A stretch of 64,000 nucleotides of DNA from Corallincola holothuriorum (GCF_003336225.1 NZ_QPID01000006.1:250472-314471), one strand, 5' to 3'. Counted from the first letter of the stretch, positions 26,652 to 37,216 are shown. Numbers and translations are program-made. The notes: generated from the sequence alone by a model not told the origin.

Positions 26652-28331
26652 TCACATATCCGTATATTGCGGTCCTGATCCACCCTCCGGGGTGACCCAC
26701 TGAATATTCTGGGAAGGGTCTTTAATATCACAGCACTTACAGTGCAGGCAGTTTTGACTATTGATAACAAAGTTGGTTTTGCCGTCGATCTGTTGTACTT
26801 CATATACGCCAGCGGGGCAGTAGCGTTGTGCTGGTTCGTTGTAACTGCTGAGGTTTACGTTGATCGGGATACTGTCGTCCGTGAGTTGCAGATGATTTGG
26901 CTGGTCATGGTCGTGATTTAGATTGGACAAAAACAGTGATGCCGTACGACTGAAGGTGATGGTTTTATCGGGCTTTGGATAGTTGATAGGCGGCGCATCA
27001 GCCGCGGTTAGCATATGTTCATGATCATGGCTTTGGTCGCGGCTATGCCAAAAAAGGTGTCCGTTCAGCAGATTTTGTTCTAACCAATTTAGCGCCCCGC
27101 CTGCCAGTAGCCCAAAACGATGTAGGTTAGCGACACTGTTGCGATGGCAATAAAGTGATCTGCCTAACCACGAGTTTTCGACCCGACTGTCGAAATCTGT
27201 GATTGTATGGTTCGTCGCTGTGTTCTCTGTTGCCTCTGCAGCCCCTTTAGTTGCAGCCCCTTTAGTTGCGGCGGCTGCGATAGCTTCGGCGGCTAACATG
27301 CCGGACTTCATCGCAGTATGGGAGCCTTTAATACGTGCAGCATCTAATGTGCCCGCATCGCAGCCGATCAACATACCGCCAGGGAAGCTCATTTTCGGCA
27401 ATGAATGCCAACCACCTTTTGCAATGGTGCGGGCGCCGTAGCTCAGACGTTCGCCCTCTGCGAGCAGATGATTGAGCATCGGGTGGCGCTTAAACTGTTG
27501 AAACTCTTCAAATGGATCCAGGTGCGGATTCTGATAGTTAAGGTCGACGATTAACCCGATATATACCTGCTGGTTCTCGCCGTGATAGATAAAGCCGCCG
27601 CCGTTCGCTTTGTGGCCACTGCCCTCAGTCAGTGGCCAGCCGAAGGTATGTTGGGTTAGCCCTGGTTGGTGCTTGTCTTTACTGACGCGCCATACTTCTT
27701 TAAAGCCAAGGGCGTAATGCTGCGGATCTTTGCCTGCATCCAGCGCAAACCTATTTACGACCTGTTTGCCTAAGTGACCTCGGCAGCCTTCTGCCAGCAG
27801 GGTATAAGGGGCAAGGATCTCCATCCCTAACATGCCACCGGGCTTAAGCTCTCCCTGCTTGTCACGCCCCATGTCACCGGTGATCACGCCAACGACTTGT
27901 TCACCTTCATATTTAAGTTGATGCGCACTGAAGCCGGGAAAGATATCGACGCCTAATGCTTGTGCTTGTTCCGCTAGCCAGCGGCAGAGCTTGCCAAGAC
28001 TAAGGATCTTGCAACCGTCATTGTGTAAGGCTTTGGGTACAGTCCATTCAGGCATCAACTTGCTGGCTGTTTGGGAGAGGCGAAGTAACTGATCTTGATT
28101 GACGCTAAGGCCTAATGGAGCTTGCCGCCAGAGTTCGCCGGGAAACAACTCTTGCAGTGCTATCGGGTCGAATACGGCACCAGAAAGGATATGTGCACCG
28201 ACCTCCGGGCCTTTTTCCAACACACAGATATTCATTTCTGGCTGCAGTTGCTTCGCTCGGATCGCTGCTGAAAGCCCCGCTGGCCCTGCGCCCACGATCA
28301 GCAGATCGAAACTCATCTGTTCCCGTTGCAT
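26652..28331 (-). CDS. Electron transfer flavoprotein-ubiquinone oxidoreductase (ETF-QO)
   Basis: This 559-aa membrane-associated flavoprotein passes electrons from reduced ETF to ubiquinone. The FAD-binding GAGPAGLSAA motif is at the N-terminus, and the 4Fe-4S cluster motif NCLHCKCCDIKDP with an upstream cysteine (RYCPAGVYE) is near the C-terminus. A low-complexity insertion of about 20 residues (repeats of AATKG) near residue 365 is unusual. The start may be ATG 28331 or ATG 28316. It is divergent from etfBA, with a LiuR-like operator between them, which fits its role in acyl-CoA oxidation during branched-chain amino acid breakdown. Confidence 0.95.
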   Translation of the reverse strand: MQREQMSFDLLIVGAGPAGLSAAIRAKQLQPEMNICVLEKGPEVGAHILSGAVFDPIALQELFPGELWRQAPLGLSVNQDQLLRLSQTASKLMPEWTVPKALHNDGCKILSLGKLCRWLAEQAQALGVDIFPGFSAHQLKYEGEQVVGVITGDMGRDKQGELKPGGMLGMEILAPYTLLAEGCRGHLGKQVVNRFALDAGKDPQHYALGFKEVWRVSKDKHQPGLTQHTFGWPLTEGSGHKANGGGFIYHGENQQVYIGLIVDLNYQNPHLDPFEEFQQFKRHPMLNHLLAEGERLSYGARTIAKGGWHSLPKMSFPGGMLIGCDAGTLDAARIKGSHTAMKSGMLAAEAIAAAATKGAATKGAAEATENTATNHTITDFDSRVENSWLGRSLYCHRNSVANLHRFGLLAGGALNWLEQNLLNGHLFWHSRDQSHDHEHMLTAADAPPINYPKPDKTITFSRTASLFLSNLNHDHDQPNHLQLTDDSIPINVNLSSYNEPAQRYCPAGVYEVQQIDGKTNFVINSQNCLHCKCCDIKDPSQNIQWVTPEGGSGPQYTDM

Positions 28332-28382
28332 CTTGTTCAGTTCCCTTTACACAAAACCTGATAGTTGTCACCTTGATACAGG

Positions 28383-28398
28383 TTTACGTTAACGTCAA
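28383..28398. promoter_or_regulatory. LiuR-like operator between ETF-QO and etfBA genes
   Basis: TTTACGTTAACGTCAA is an imperfect palindrome matching the two similar sites at 54645 and 54919. It sits in the 181-bp gap between divergent genes whose products accept electrons from the liu and ivd acyl-CoA dehydrogenases. I infer LiuR control of both directions. Confidence 0.65.
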
Positions 28399-28512
28399 CG
28401 AAAACTAAGATAATCAAAACATGACAGATTGGAAAGCCATTCTTACAGCAGCGCTCTGGCGTGCTAATGGCACTGGCATTTAGCCTAGTCTGGTTGAATT
28501 AATGGGGTAGAA

Positions 28513-29262
28513 ATGAAGGTTTTAGTAGCTATTAAGCGAGTGATCGATCCCAGCGTTAAGGTGCGGGTAAAGACTGATGGCACTGGGATTGAGACCGCAG
28601 GGGTTAAAATGGCCGTTAATCCATTTTGTGAGATAGCAGTAGAGCAAGCCGTGCAGCTGAAAGAGGCTGGTCTCGCAAGTGAAGTGGTTACCGTGTCAAT
28701 TGGTGACGGTGCAAGTCAGGAGCAGTTGCGCACTAGCTTAGCATTGGGCGCCGATCGTGCGGTTCACTTGCAAACAGATAGTGAACTGGAACCGTTAAAT
28801 GTCGCCAAATTGCTTAAAGGGGTGGTTGACCGTGAGTCACCCGGACTAGTGCTGCTGGGTAAGCAGTCGATTGATGGCGACAATAATCAAACTGGCCAGA
28901 TGCTTGCCGGGCTATTGAACTGGTCGCAGGGTACGTTTGCATCCAAAGTCGAGATTGACGGGAATAAGGTCAATGTGACGCGAGAGCTGGATTCAGGACT
29001 ACAAACATTATGCCTGACGTTACCAGCTGTAATTTCTACAGATCTGCGCTTGAATACTCCACGTTTTGCATCTCTGCCCAACATCATGAAAGCGCGTCAG
29101 AAACCGCTGGAATCGGAGTCGGTTGATGAGCATCTATCGGCCATGTCTCAACATATAGAGATACTAGAACTGAAGCCGCCCGCGCCCCGAAAAGCCGGGG
29201 TTAAAGTCAGTAGTGTCGATGAACTGGTCGATAAGTTACGCAATGAAGCGGGGGTGATCTGA
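28513..29262 (+). CDS. etfB: Electron transfer flavoprotein beta subunit
   Basis: This is the 249-aa small subunit of ETF, the soluble FAD/AMP heterodimer that collects electrons from acyl-CoA dehydrogenases. The N-terminus MKVLVAIKRVIDP, the loop LLGKQSIDGDNNQTGQ and the domain LPAVISTDLRLNTPR are typical of the subunit. Its stop overlaps the start of etfA (ATGA-type at 29260-29263), so the two are translated together. A LiuR-like site lies 115 bp upstream. Confidence 0.96.
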   Translation: MKVLVAIKRVIDPSVKVRVKTDGTGIETAGVKMAVNPFCEIAVEQAVQLKEAGLASEVVTVSIGDGASQEQLRTSLALGADRAVHLQTDSELEPLNVAKLLKGVVDRESPGLVLLGKQSIDGDNNQTGQMLAGLLNWSQGTFASKVEIDGNKVNVTRELDSGLQTLCLTLPAVISTDLRLNTPRFASLPNIMKARQKPLESESVDEHLSAMSQHIEILELKPPAPRKAGVKVSSVDELVDKLRNEAGVI

Positions 29263-30227
29263 TGGCCGTGTTAGTGATAGCTGAGATACAAGGTGATGGT
29301 GTTGCTGGTCAGCGACTCAGTGAGCAAACCTGCCGCGCGGTGACTGCAGCGCAGCAGCTCTCCGACAATGTTGATCTGTTGTTGTGGGGAACGTCTAGCG
29401 CCCATATCGTCGACCAGTTACAGGGTTATCCGCTCGGACAGATCCACCTATTGGAGAGTGCCGCGGTCGAACATGGTTTAGCAGAATCTTTGGCGCCGGT
29501 GATTACTGCTCTGGCAGTGGATTATCAAGCTGTAGTGGCTGGCAGCAGTACGTTTGCTAAAGACCTATTACCGCGGGTAGCGGCTATGCTCGATGTTGGT
29601 ATGACGTCTGATGTGATCGCGATTGAATCCGAGGATACATTTATTCGCCCAATGTATGCGGGAAATGCCATCGCCAAAGTGCGTAGCCATGATGCTATTA
29701 AGGTCATTACTATCCGTAGTGCTGCATTTGCTTTGCCGCTAACTAATGGCTGTGATCCCGTCACTGTGGTGCGAGTGAGAGAGGATATCGCAGCATTGGC
29801 CGTGAATGACTTGTCGTCGTTTGTAAGTGAACAGATCACTGAAAGTGAACGACCAGAGCTCAGTGCCGCTAAAGTCGTTGTGTCGGGCGGTCGGGGTCTA
29901 CAAAGTGCTGAACAGTTTCATCTGGTTGAACAACTGGCTGACAAACTTAATGGCGCTGTAGGTGCATCGCGAGCTGCTGTAGACGCGGGTTTTATCGGCA
30001 ATGATTTTCAAGTCGGACAGACAGGTAAGATAGTTGCGCCGGATCTGTATATCGCATTGGGGATCTCAGGGGCTATTCAGCATATCGCAGGGATGAAAGA
30101 CGCTAAAGTGGTGGTCGCGATTAATAAAGATGCCGATGCGCCTATTTTCGATGTGGCAGATTACGGCTTGGTGGGTGATCTGTTTGATCTTGTTCCTGAA
30201 ATGATTAAGAGACTCCCTCAATCATAA
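29262..30227 (+). CDS. etfA: Electron transfer flavoprotein alpha subunit
   Basis: This is the 321-aa large subunit that carries the FAD. The C-terminal FAD-binding domain has SGGRGLQSAEQF, GASRAAVDAGF, GQTGKIVAPDLYIA and the signature INKDADAPIFDVADYGLVGDL. It works with etfB upstream and ETF-QO on the other strand. A hairpin (30275-30310) follows 47 bp downstream. Confidence 0.96.
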   Translation: MAVLVIAEIQGDGVAGQRLSEQTCRAVTAAQQLSDNVDLLLWGTSSAHIVDQLQGYPLGQIHLLESAAVEHGLAESLAPVITALAVDYQAVVAGSSTFAKDLLPRVAAMLDVGMTSDVIAIESEDTFIRPMYAGNAIAKVRSHDAIKVITIRSAAFALPLTNGCDPVTVVRVREDIAALAVNDLSSFVSEQITESERPELSAAKVVVSGGRGLQSAEQFHLVEQLADKLNGAVGASRAAVDAGFIGNDFQVGQTGKIVAPDLYIALGISGAIQHIAGMKDAKVVVAINKDADAPIFDVADYGLVGDLFDLVPEMIKRLPQS

Positions 30228-30274
30228 ATATTTTGTATTGCTGGCAATTAAATTAAGTGACTCTTAGCTAGTAA

Positions 30275-30310
30275 GAGGAGAGTGACAAGTTATCGTTGTC
30301 CTCTCTCCTC
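30275..30310 (+). other. Hairpin after etfA
   Basis: GAGGAGAG (30275-30282) pairs with CTCTCCTC (30303-30310), and the inner GACAA/TTGTC extends the stem with small bulges. There is no T run, so it may protect the 3' end or assist termination rather than act as a standard intrinsic terminator. Confidence 0.45.
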
Positions 30311-30365
30311 AGCCCTGCTCTTTGATTAAGCTAAATGATATTTAGCTTTTGTGGGAGGGCAGGTG

Positions 30366-30857
30366 TTACCGTAGAGGAGGCTCTGCAGTTTCTTCTTGTG
30401 TGACTTTTAATTGTTCATTCGCTTGGTCAACTGTTATTTTTCCAAATAACACATCCAGTAAAATCTGTAAGCGTTGTTCGGCATCACCAAACTTCCCAAA
30501 GCCACCATATTGCAATGCATCAAAATTAAGTGCACCCAACCTTTCACCGTTCTTATTGACCGTCATCTCAACGTCTTTCATATAAGTAGCAATATCCCAA
30601 CCCCACCATGCTCTATATGAAAATACGTAGTCGTCAGGGGTCGACTCGCTGACTGCCATGACAACGGTTGAGTCGTAGCCATTATCCTTGAACCACTTGA
30701 CCAATACTGGCAAAACGCTTTCTCTGGTGGGTTCATCTTTCAAAATGACGATTTTTGCACCGGGCTCTACGTTAACTTGTTCGAGATAAGTGACTCCCTT
30801 GTCAGTTGCACAACCGGTGACAAAAAGCATAAACACAAAAATTATTGAATACTTCAT
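30366..30857 (-). CDS. Small lipoprotein
   Basis: This 163-aa lipoprotein has lipobox VTGC (Cys near residue 16). The body (AKIVILKDEPTRESVLPVLVKWFKDNGY; YRAWWGWDIATYMKDVEM) resembles the Sbal_3080 family of Shewanella lipoproteins as I remember it; that assignment is tentative. It would sit in the outer or inner membrane facing the periplasm. Function unknown. It stands alone, facing etfA convergently. Confidence 0.65.
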   Translation of the reverse strand: MKYSIIFVFMLFVTGCATDKGVTYLEQVNVEPGAKIVILKDEPTRESVLPVLVKWFKDNGYDSTVVMAVSESTPDDYVFSYRAWWGWDIATYMKDVEMTVNKNGERLGALNFDALQYGGFGKFGDAEQRLQILLDVLFGKITVDQANEQLKVTQEETAEPPLR

Positions 30858-31353
30858 TCCATGACCTTCATTGGATAATTAATGGGCGGTTGGAAACAAC
30901 CTTCAAAATATACGCTTCACACACGTCTTAATGCTAACTTCATCGTTCTCGAGAAATTTAATAAGACTTGTTTCAAGGTAAAGCGGGCAATAGTCTACCT
31001 ATTAATCAGTAGATAGTCACATAAGTTCAAACAAAAATTAACAGTTTGTTAACCTAGCTGGTGACGCAAGCGTTTTATGTTGAGTGATAAGTGATTTGAT
31101 TATTTGTATCACTGACGCGACTCTGTATTGATTGGTTACGGCTCTTTCTCTTGCAGAGAGACGGGCTATAGTTCGCCTGATTCACGCCGGACTATATGCT
31201 CTTGATTATGTGTTAATTGCGAGTGTTGTTTAACGTGGAATTATATTAAGGTTGACACATCCGACCAGTACTTGTTTTACTGAGCGCTACGAATGACAGA
31301 TGTATCCACTTTGATAGCCATCTGCAGAAGAATACAGATGTTAGGAGTATATT
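30858..31353. other. Intergenic region, 496 bp
   Basis: AT-rich, between a minus-strand lipoprotein gene and the plus-strand DUF4442 gene. Apart from a small inverted repeat with GTGATA and TATCAC arms (about 31085-31113) I saw no structured element, open frame or RNA gene. TTAGGAGT before 31354 is the ribosome site of the next gene. Confidence 0.3.
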
Positions 31354-31821
31354 GTGGCTGAAAATTACGTGCTGAGAACCCAGAGACTGCTCTCCAAGCT
31401 TCCCTTTAGTAGTTGGTTATTTGGCAAGGTGATCAGCCGTCGTGCGCCATACTTCGGTACAATTACGCCGCGTATTACTCAGGTTATTCCAGGTAAGTGC
31501 GAATGTTTGATCCGCAAGCGCCGTGGTGTTGAAAATCACATAGGTACGGTTCACGTTATTGCCATCGCAAATGGCCTAGAGATGGCGATGGGAACCATGG
31601 CGGAAGCTTCTATTCCTCGCCACCTTCGCTGGATCCCGAAAGGGATGACACTGGATTACACGGCGAAAGCAGGGTCGGACATCCGCTGTGTGGCTGAGGT
31701 AGATCAGTCGGCATGGCAGGTCGGAGATATGCCTGTCACGGTGACCGCGTTAGACGATAACGACACGGTCGTGGTCAAAGGCAGTATTAATCTGTGGATC
31801 TCAGAAAAGCCAAGCAAATAG
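31354..31821 (+). CDS. DUF4442 hotdog-fold protein, thioesterase-like
   Basis: This 155-aa protein has hotdog-fold character (PaaI/YiiD-like). The segment HIGTVHVIAIANGLEMAMGTMAEASIP corresponds to the central helix and active-site region of acyl-CoA thioesterases, and the N-terminus (LSKLPFSSWLFGKVISRRAPYFGTI) is typical of DUF4442. It starts with GTG 31354 behind TTAGGAG. The substrate is unknown. It is monocistronic. Confidence 0.75.
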   Translation: MAENYVLRTQRLLSKLPFSSWLFGKVISRRAPYFGTITPRITQVIPGKCECLIRKRRGVENHIGTVHVIAIANGLEMAMGTMAEASIPRHLRWIPKGMTLDYTAKAGSDIRCVAEVDQSAWQVGDMPVTVTALDDNDTVVVKGSINLWISEKPSK

Positions 31822-31900
31822 TTATTGGGTTATTCCCGCTTCAAAATGAAAGCATTAATAGTTAAAGCCAACGTTCCCAAATTCTTTTTTAAAGAGACTG

Positions 31901-32155
31901 GGAGAGGGCAAGAGTGAGGTGCTTTTGCTATTTGCTGTTCAATACTAAAGTCAGATACCGAGCGAAACGCTAAAAGACCCCTCATCTCAATCTTCTCCCC
32001 AGGGGAGAAGAGGCTAAAAACAAGGGAGCGATAATTACGGTGCCCCCTCCAGACGACGAAATAGCGGCCAATTAAGGCGATACGATTCTTAGTTCCCTCT
32101 CCAAGGGGAAAAGGCAAGAGTGAGCGGTCTTCACTATTTGCCGTTCAATGGTAAA
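31901..32155. repeat. 206-bp intergenic tandem repeat, left part
   Basis: Landmarks GGCAAGAGTGAG (31907 and 32113) and CAGATACCGAGCG (31952 and, after the IS, 33393) recur with a 206-bp period once the IS and its 3-bp target duplication are removed. Each unit carries two palindromes: TCTTCTCCCC/AGGGGAGAAGA and a CCCTCTCC/GGGGAGAGGG-like one. The second unit is interrupted by the IS3 element at 32156. No coding potential. Confidence 0.75.
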
Positions 32156-32222
32156 TGTAGTGGTCTAATCATCCCGGACACCATTTAAGGTGGTAAAGTC
32201 GCCACCATAGAAGAGGTGTTCA

Positions 32223-33379
<1,157 letters not shown>

Positions 33380-33387
33380 CCACTACA

Positions 33388-33560
33388 AAAGCCAGATACC
33401 GAGCGAAACGCTAAAAGCCCCCTCATCTCAATCTTCTCCCTCGGGGAGAAGAGGCTAAAAACAAGGGAGCGATAATTACCGTGCCACCTCCACACGACGA
33501 AATAGTGGCCAATTAAGACGATACAATTCTTAGTTCCCTCTCCAAGGGGAGAGGGCTTTT
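33388..33560. repeat. 206-bp intergenic tandem repeat, right part
   Basis: This continues the repeat unit interrupted by the IS: CAGATACCGAGCG at 33393, the TCTTCTCCC palindrome, and the hairpin CCCTCTCC/GGGGAGAGGG at about 33537-33556. It differs from the left copy at several positions, so the duplication predates the IS insertion. Confidence 0.7.
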
Positions 33561-33587
33561 GTCTTTGCGTTTACAGGGAAAGAATTA

Positions 33588-34466
33588 CTATGCCCGCATT
33601 GCGCTCGGAGAGCGATTGAAGTGGCGCTTAAACTCGCGGCTGAATTGGGAAGGGCTAGTGTAACCAACCAGTCGCGCAGCGTCATTGGCGCGTTTTCCTT
33701 CGAGCAGGATCAGTTCCTTTGCCTTCACTAAGCGCACTTTCTTTAAGTATTGCAGTGGTGATTCCAAGGTGACTTGGCGGAACGCACGATGAAACGCAGA
33801 TACGCTCATGTTGGCTTCATCTGCGAGGTGATCGATGGTGATCGGTGCTGCGTAATCACTGTGTACACGATTTAGGGCTTTGGCGATGCGAGCGTAATGG
33901 CCGTCCTGCTGCGCGAGTCCAAACAGGGTGTTGCCCTGTGGTCCCATCAATACGCGATAGATGATCTCCTCCAGCAGATGTTGGCCTAATACTGCACTAT
34001 CTAAAGGGCAAGCCATCGCTGTGAGCAATCGCTCTACTGATAGCTCCATTGCGGGATCTAAAGCCACTGAATGGACGCCGCGGCTTGGTGTATTTAGGCC
34101 GTCGTTTGCAGTTGTCTGTTGTTCAATTAGGCCCACCAGTTTATGGAGTACTGCAGGCTCAATATCGATGACTAAACCGAGAATGGGTTTATCCCCATCA
34201 GTGAAGGCTTCGCACTCCAGCGGCAGGGGCACGCCAAGTACCAGATAGTCACCAGCGCCGTAGCCAACGCTATGCTCGCCTAAATGGATCAACTTACGAC
34301 CCTGACCTATGATGATTATCCCGGATTGGTAAAGCAGCGGCTGCCTGGCGCTACTGTGCGGGGCGCGGTAAAAACGCACGCCTGGAATCCCTGTTTCTTT
34401 AATGCCATCGAGATGATCGAGCTGCTGCGCTTCGACGTAATGATTCATCAGTGTCGCGATCGACAT
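33588..34466 (-). CDS. AraC-family regulator, YqhC-like
   Basis: This 292-aa regulator has an N-terminal AraC_N-type cupin domain (GIKETGIPGVRFYRAPHSSA; IIIIGQGRKLIHLGEHSVGY) and a C-terminal double helix-turn-helix (IDHLADEANMSVSAFHRAFR; AARLVGYTSPSQFSREFKRH). ATG 34466 is preferred; the longer frame to 34487 would use TTG. It is divergent from a YqhD-type alcohol dehydrogenase gene, the same arrangement as yqhC-yqhD in E. coli, where YqhC activates yqhD in response to reactive aldehydes. I infer that role here. Confidence 0.85.
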   Translation of the reverse strand: MSIATLMNHYVEAQQLDHLDGIKETGIPGVRFYRAPHSSARQPLLYQSGIIIIGQGRKLIHLGEHSVGYGAGDYLVLGVPLPLECEAFTDGDKPILGLVIDIEPAVLHKLVGLIEQQTTANDGLNTPSRGVHSVALDPAMELSVERLLTAMACPLDSAVLGQHLLEEIIYRVLMGPQGNTLFGLAQQDGHYARIAKALNRVHSDYAAPITIDHLADEANMSVSAFHRAFRQVTLESPLQYLKKVRLVKAKELILLEGKRANDAARLVGYTSPSQFSREFKRHFNRSPSAMRA

Positions 34467-34662
34467 AGGGATAACCTGTACAGACAATTTGAAAGAGAGA
34501 ATAAATCACCTGATAGAATTAGGCAAGATAAAGGCAGTAATCGACCTTTTTGGTTACACCTGTTAATACTATTATGCTAGTCACAAGTTTATTGATGGAG
34601 CGATGGTTGTCGCTTCGTTGAGTCCGTGTTGTTAAAGAATTTAAAAATTAAGGGTGAATTCA

Positions 34663-35811
34663 ATGCAATTTTCTTATGTTAATCCAACACAGATCCAGTT
34701 CGGTCAGGGTCAGATTGCTTCTATTAGTGGATTGATCCCGAAACAGCAGAAAGTGCTGGTGATTTATGGTGGTGGCTCAATTAAGAGCAACGGCGTTTAT
34801 GAGCAAGTGGGCGCGGCATTAGAAGGGTATGACTGGCTAGAATTTTCTGGGGTTGAAGCCAACCCAACGGCGGAGACACTGAATAAAGCAGTGGCTATCG
34901 TGAAGGAGCAGGGCGTTGACTATATTCTCGCTGTCGGCGGTGGCTCGGTGATAGATGGCTCTAAATATGTCGCCGCAGCGGCGTTATATGAAGGCGACGG
35001 TTGGGACATCCTTGAGGGTAAGCATCAGGTGACAGAGGCTGTACCATTGGCGGCGATCTTAACCTTGCCAGCGACAGGCTCAGAATCAAATATGGGCGCC
35101 GTGATCACTAAAGCCGCGACGCAAACCAAACTGGCCTTTTTGGCACCTGCGGTACAACCCAAGTTTGCCGTAATGGACCCTGATGTAATGAAGACATTGC
35201 CTGAGCGCCAATTGGCTAACGGTATCGTTGATGCGTGGGTGCATACTTGTGAGCAGTATTTGACCTTTCCGGCAGATGCGATGGTGCAGGATGGTTACGC
35301 AGAAGCCTTATTAAAGAATCTGAGGGTGTTAGCCTCGCAATTTGCCGATCGTGATAACGATAGCTGGCGTGCAAATTTGATGTGGACTGCTAACCAAGCG
35401 CTGAATGGCTTGATTGGTGCCGGTGTGGCACAGGATTGGGCGACGCACATGATAGGTCACGAGTTGACCGCTTTGTATGGCGTTGATCATGCTCGTTCGC
35501 TGGCGATTGTGCAGCCATCTTTGTTACGTAACCAGATGGCCGATAAAAAGGCCAAGCTGGAGCAGATGGGGCGTAATGTGTTCGGTTTGGATGCTGGTGA
35601 TGACTTGGCAGAGCGGACCGTGCAAGCGATAGAAGCCTTCTATCACAGCTTAGATGTGCCAACCCAGCTGACCGAGCATGGCGCGGATAAAGCCGCCGCC
35701 ATCAGCAGCATTGTTGGTAACCTGGAAAGCCACGGTATGACTGCACTGGGCGAACATCAGAAAATCAGCCTTGAACAGAGCCGTGAATTATTGGAGCAAG
35801 CGGTCGCGTAG
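34663..35811 (+). CDS. yqhD: Iron-containing alcohol dehydrogenase, YqhD-like aldehyde reductase
   Basis: This 382-aa group III alcohol dehydrogenase probably reduces short and toxic aldehydes with NADPH. The GGGS loops (IYGGGSIKSNG; AVGGGSVIDGSK) bind the cofactor. Metal ligands are D and H in IVDAWVHTCEQY and the two histidines in MIGHELTALYGVDHARS. The start is ATG 34663; the frame opens at GTG 34654. It is controlled from the 196-bp gap shared with the AraC-type gene. A strong terminator follows. Confidence 0.9.
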   Translation: MQFSYVNPTQIQFGQGQIASISGLIPKQQKVLVIYGGGSIKSNGVYEQVGAALEGYDWLEFSGVEANPTAETLNKAVAIVKEQGVDYILAVGGGSVIDGSKYVAAAALYEGDGWDILEGKHQVTEAVPLAAILTLPATGSESNMGAVITKAATQTKLAFLAPAVQPKFAVMDPDVMKTLPERQLANGIVDAWVHTCEQYLTFPADAMVQDGYAEALLKNLRVLASQFADRDNDSWRANLMWTANQALNGLIGAGVAQDWATHMIGHELTALYGVDHARSLAIVQPSLLRNQMADKKAKLEQMGRNVFGLDAGDDLAERTVQAIEAFYHSLDVPTQLTEHGADKAAAISSIVGNLESHGMTALGEHQKISLEQSRELLEQAVA

Positions 35812-35843
35812 TTTGCTGAGAAGTGAAGACAATTAAGAGCATT

Positions 35844-35872
35844 AAAAAACGAGGCTCTAAGCCTCGTTTTTT
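35844..35872. terminator. Bidirectional terminator between yqhD and the VOC gene
   Basis: A 12-bp stem (35844-35855 with 35861-35872, core CGAGGC/GCCTCG) is flanked by A and T runs. It serves yqhD on the plus strand and the convergent VOC gene on the minus strand. Confidence 0.9.
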
Positions 35873-35896
35873 AATTAGTTAGAAGAAGAAAAAATG

Positions 35897-36289
35897 CTAA
35901 GCCGTTATCTCAATCCGATTGTTTTCTGGATCTAACACTACGCTTTCGTAGTAACCATCGCCAGTGCGGCGGGGGCCATCCAGTACCTCGTAGCCATCAG
36001 CTTTCAGGCGCTCGGTCAGGTTGTCTACTGCATATTCAGAGCCAACGGATATCGCCATATGAGTAAGACCCGTTGCCTGTTGATAAGGATCGTTGGTGCA
36101 GTCGGGAATACTTTTGTTTTGCATCAGTTCGATACGAGCCTCACCATCAAAGGCGAGAAAATAGGAGCTAAAGCCTTTTGCTTCATTGGTATATTTTTGG
36201 CTGGCTGTGGCTTCGAAGTAGTCAACGTAAAAGGTTTTTAATCCCTCCAGATCTCTAGTCCAGATGGCAATGTGCTCTAGCTTTATCAT
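35897..36289 (-). CDS. VOC-family (glyoxalase/YaeR-like) protein
   Basis: This 130-aa protein carries a pair of beta-alpha-beta-beta-beta modules of the vicinal oxygen chelate superfamily. Candidate metal ligands are H6 (KLEHIAIW), E in RIELMQ, H in LTHMAIS and E in NRIEI. It resembles YaeR/GloA2. Next to an aldehyde reductase gene, a methylglyoxal-type detoxification role is plausible but not shown. Confidence 0.82.
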   Translation of the reverse strand: MIKLEHIAIWTRDLEGLKTFYVDYFEATASQKYTNEAKGFSSYFLAFDGEARIELMQNKSIPDCTNDPYQQATGLTHMAISVGSEYAVDNLTERLKADGYEVLDGPRRTGDGYYESVVLDPENNRIEITA

Positions 36290-36344
36290 CGGTGACCTTT
36301 CAAGTGATAGCTCTAACTCTTATCAATATAGTAATGCAAAACAG

Positions 36345-36548
36345 CTAGCGGATCGCCAGCGTTAACTCCTGCTGTTGGAACAGCTGTGCTAACTCTATTT
36401 CGCTGGTGACAGATTTTGCTTGCATCTCGCTAGGATGAAAACCGCTCTGATTGGGTAGCTTTAGCGCTACGATATCGGCGAGTTTTTGTTTATCAATTTT
36501 TCCCCGTGGGTCATGGAACTGCAATATGCGGCATTTGATAGTAGCCAT
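36345..36548 (-). CDS. Small unknown protein
   Basis: A 67-aa frame with AAGG before the ATG. The sequence (MATIKCRILQFHDPRGKIDK...) shows no signal peptide or membrane span and no family I recognise. It lies 55 bp upstream of the VOC gene on the same strand and may share its transcript. Confidence 0.45.
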   Translation of the reverse strand: MATIKCRILQFHDPRGKIDKQKLADIVALKLPNQSGFHPSEMQAKSVTSEIELAQLFQQQELTLAIR

Positions 36549-36667
36549 TCATTGCCTTTCAAATGAACTTCTTCCGCGAAGTTATACCTTTGCTTGCCAT
36601 CTAAATTCGTGTAGCGACTTGGAGTGAAACAATGAGAGGTTTACGTATACGAAGTGAGTTACTGAAC

Positions 36668-36692
36668 TACCGCGGTAGATTTGACCGCGGTA
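36668..36692. other. Perfect 9-bp hairpin
   Basis: TACCGCGGT (36668-36676) and ACCGCGGTA (36684-36692) form a perfect stem with a 7-nt loop, followed on the plus strand by TTTT. It lies 22 bp past the stop of the next minus-strand lipoprotein gene and may help end its transcript. Confidence 0.5.
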
Positions 36693-36713
36693 TTTTGGGG
36701 GGGCTGGTCCTAT

Positions 36714-37178
36714 TTAGCTTGCATTCTCAAATACGCTGAACCCATCTTTATCCAGTGTTATTAGATAGCCCGCGACATATTCTCCAACTGCAAACGCTTG
36801 AACTGAAATGATGTTGATGTCTGCATTCTCATAGTGTCTTTTTAGCAACTTGTATGCAGTATTACTTGCGCCTGTCATGCAGGGAAGCTCGCTCACGCCA
36901 CAATCATCGGAGTGAAACATTATTAATACCGTAGTTCCTGCTTCATTGGCTCCGATCCGCATCTTATGGCCATCTATTTCAATTTCTTTGTTAGCGCCAT
37001 CCCAGTTGTCGCAGCTTTTGGTGAGCTCTCCCATGCTAGAACATGTTGCCGCCGTACCATCGATTGGCTGAGTGTTCCTTGCTTCTTTTACTGAAACCCT
37101 TTGAACGGCATCAACATCAACGGATACACAACCACTGAGTACTAGGGCGGTGAAAGAGGCCAGTATTATTGCTTTCAT
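36714..37178 (-). CDS. Lipoprotein, unknown function
   Basis: The frame is open from 37367, but the real start is ATG 37178 (behind AAGGAAG), because the protein then begins with a lipoprotein signal, MKAIILASFTALVLSGC. The mature part of about 137 residues has four further cysteines (ATCSSMG; TKSCDNW; DDCGVSELPC), consistent with two disulfides in the periplasm. No family was recognised. It follows the Lit-like membrane gene on the same strand by 38 bp. Confidence 0.7.
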   Translation of the reverse strand: MKAIILASFTALVLSGCVSVDVDAVQRVSVKEARNTQPIDGTAATCSSMGELTKSCDNWDGANKEIEIDGHKMRIGANEAGTTVLIMFHSDDCGVSELPCMTGASNTAYKLLKRHYENADINIISVQAFAVGEYVAGYLITLDKDGFSVFENAS

Positions 37179-37216
37179 TACAACTTCCTTTTTTTGATTA
37201 TCTATCTTAATGATTA

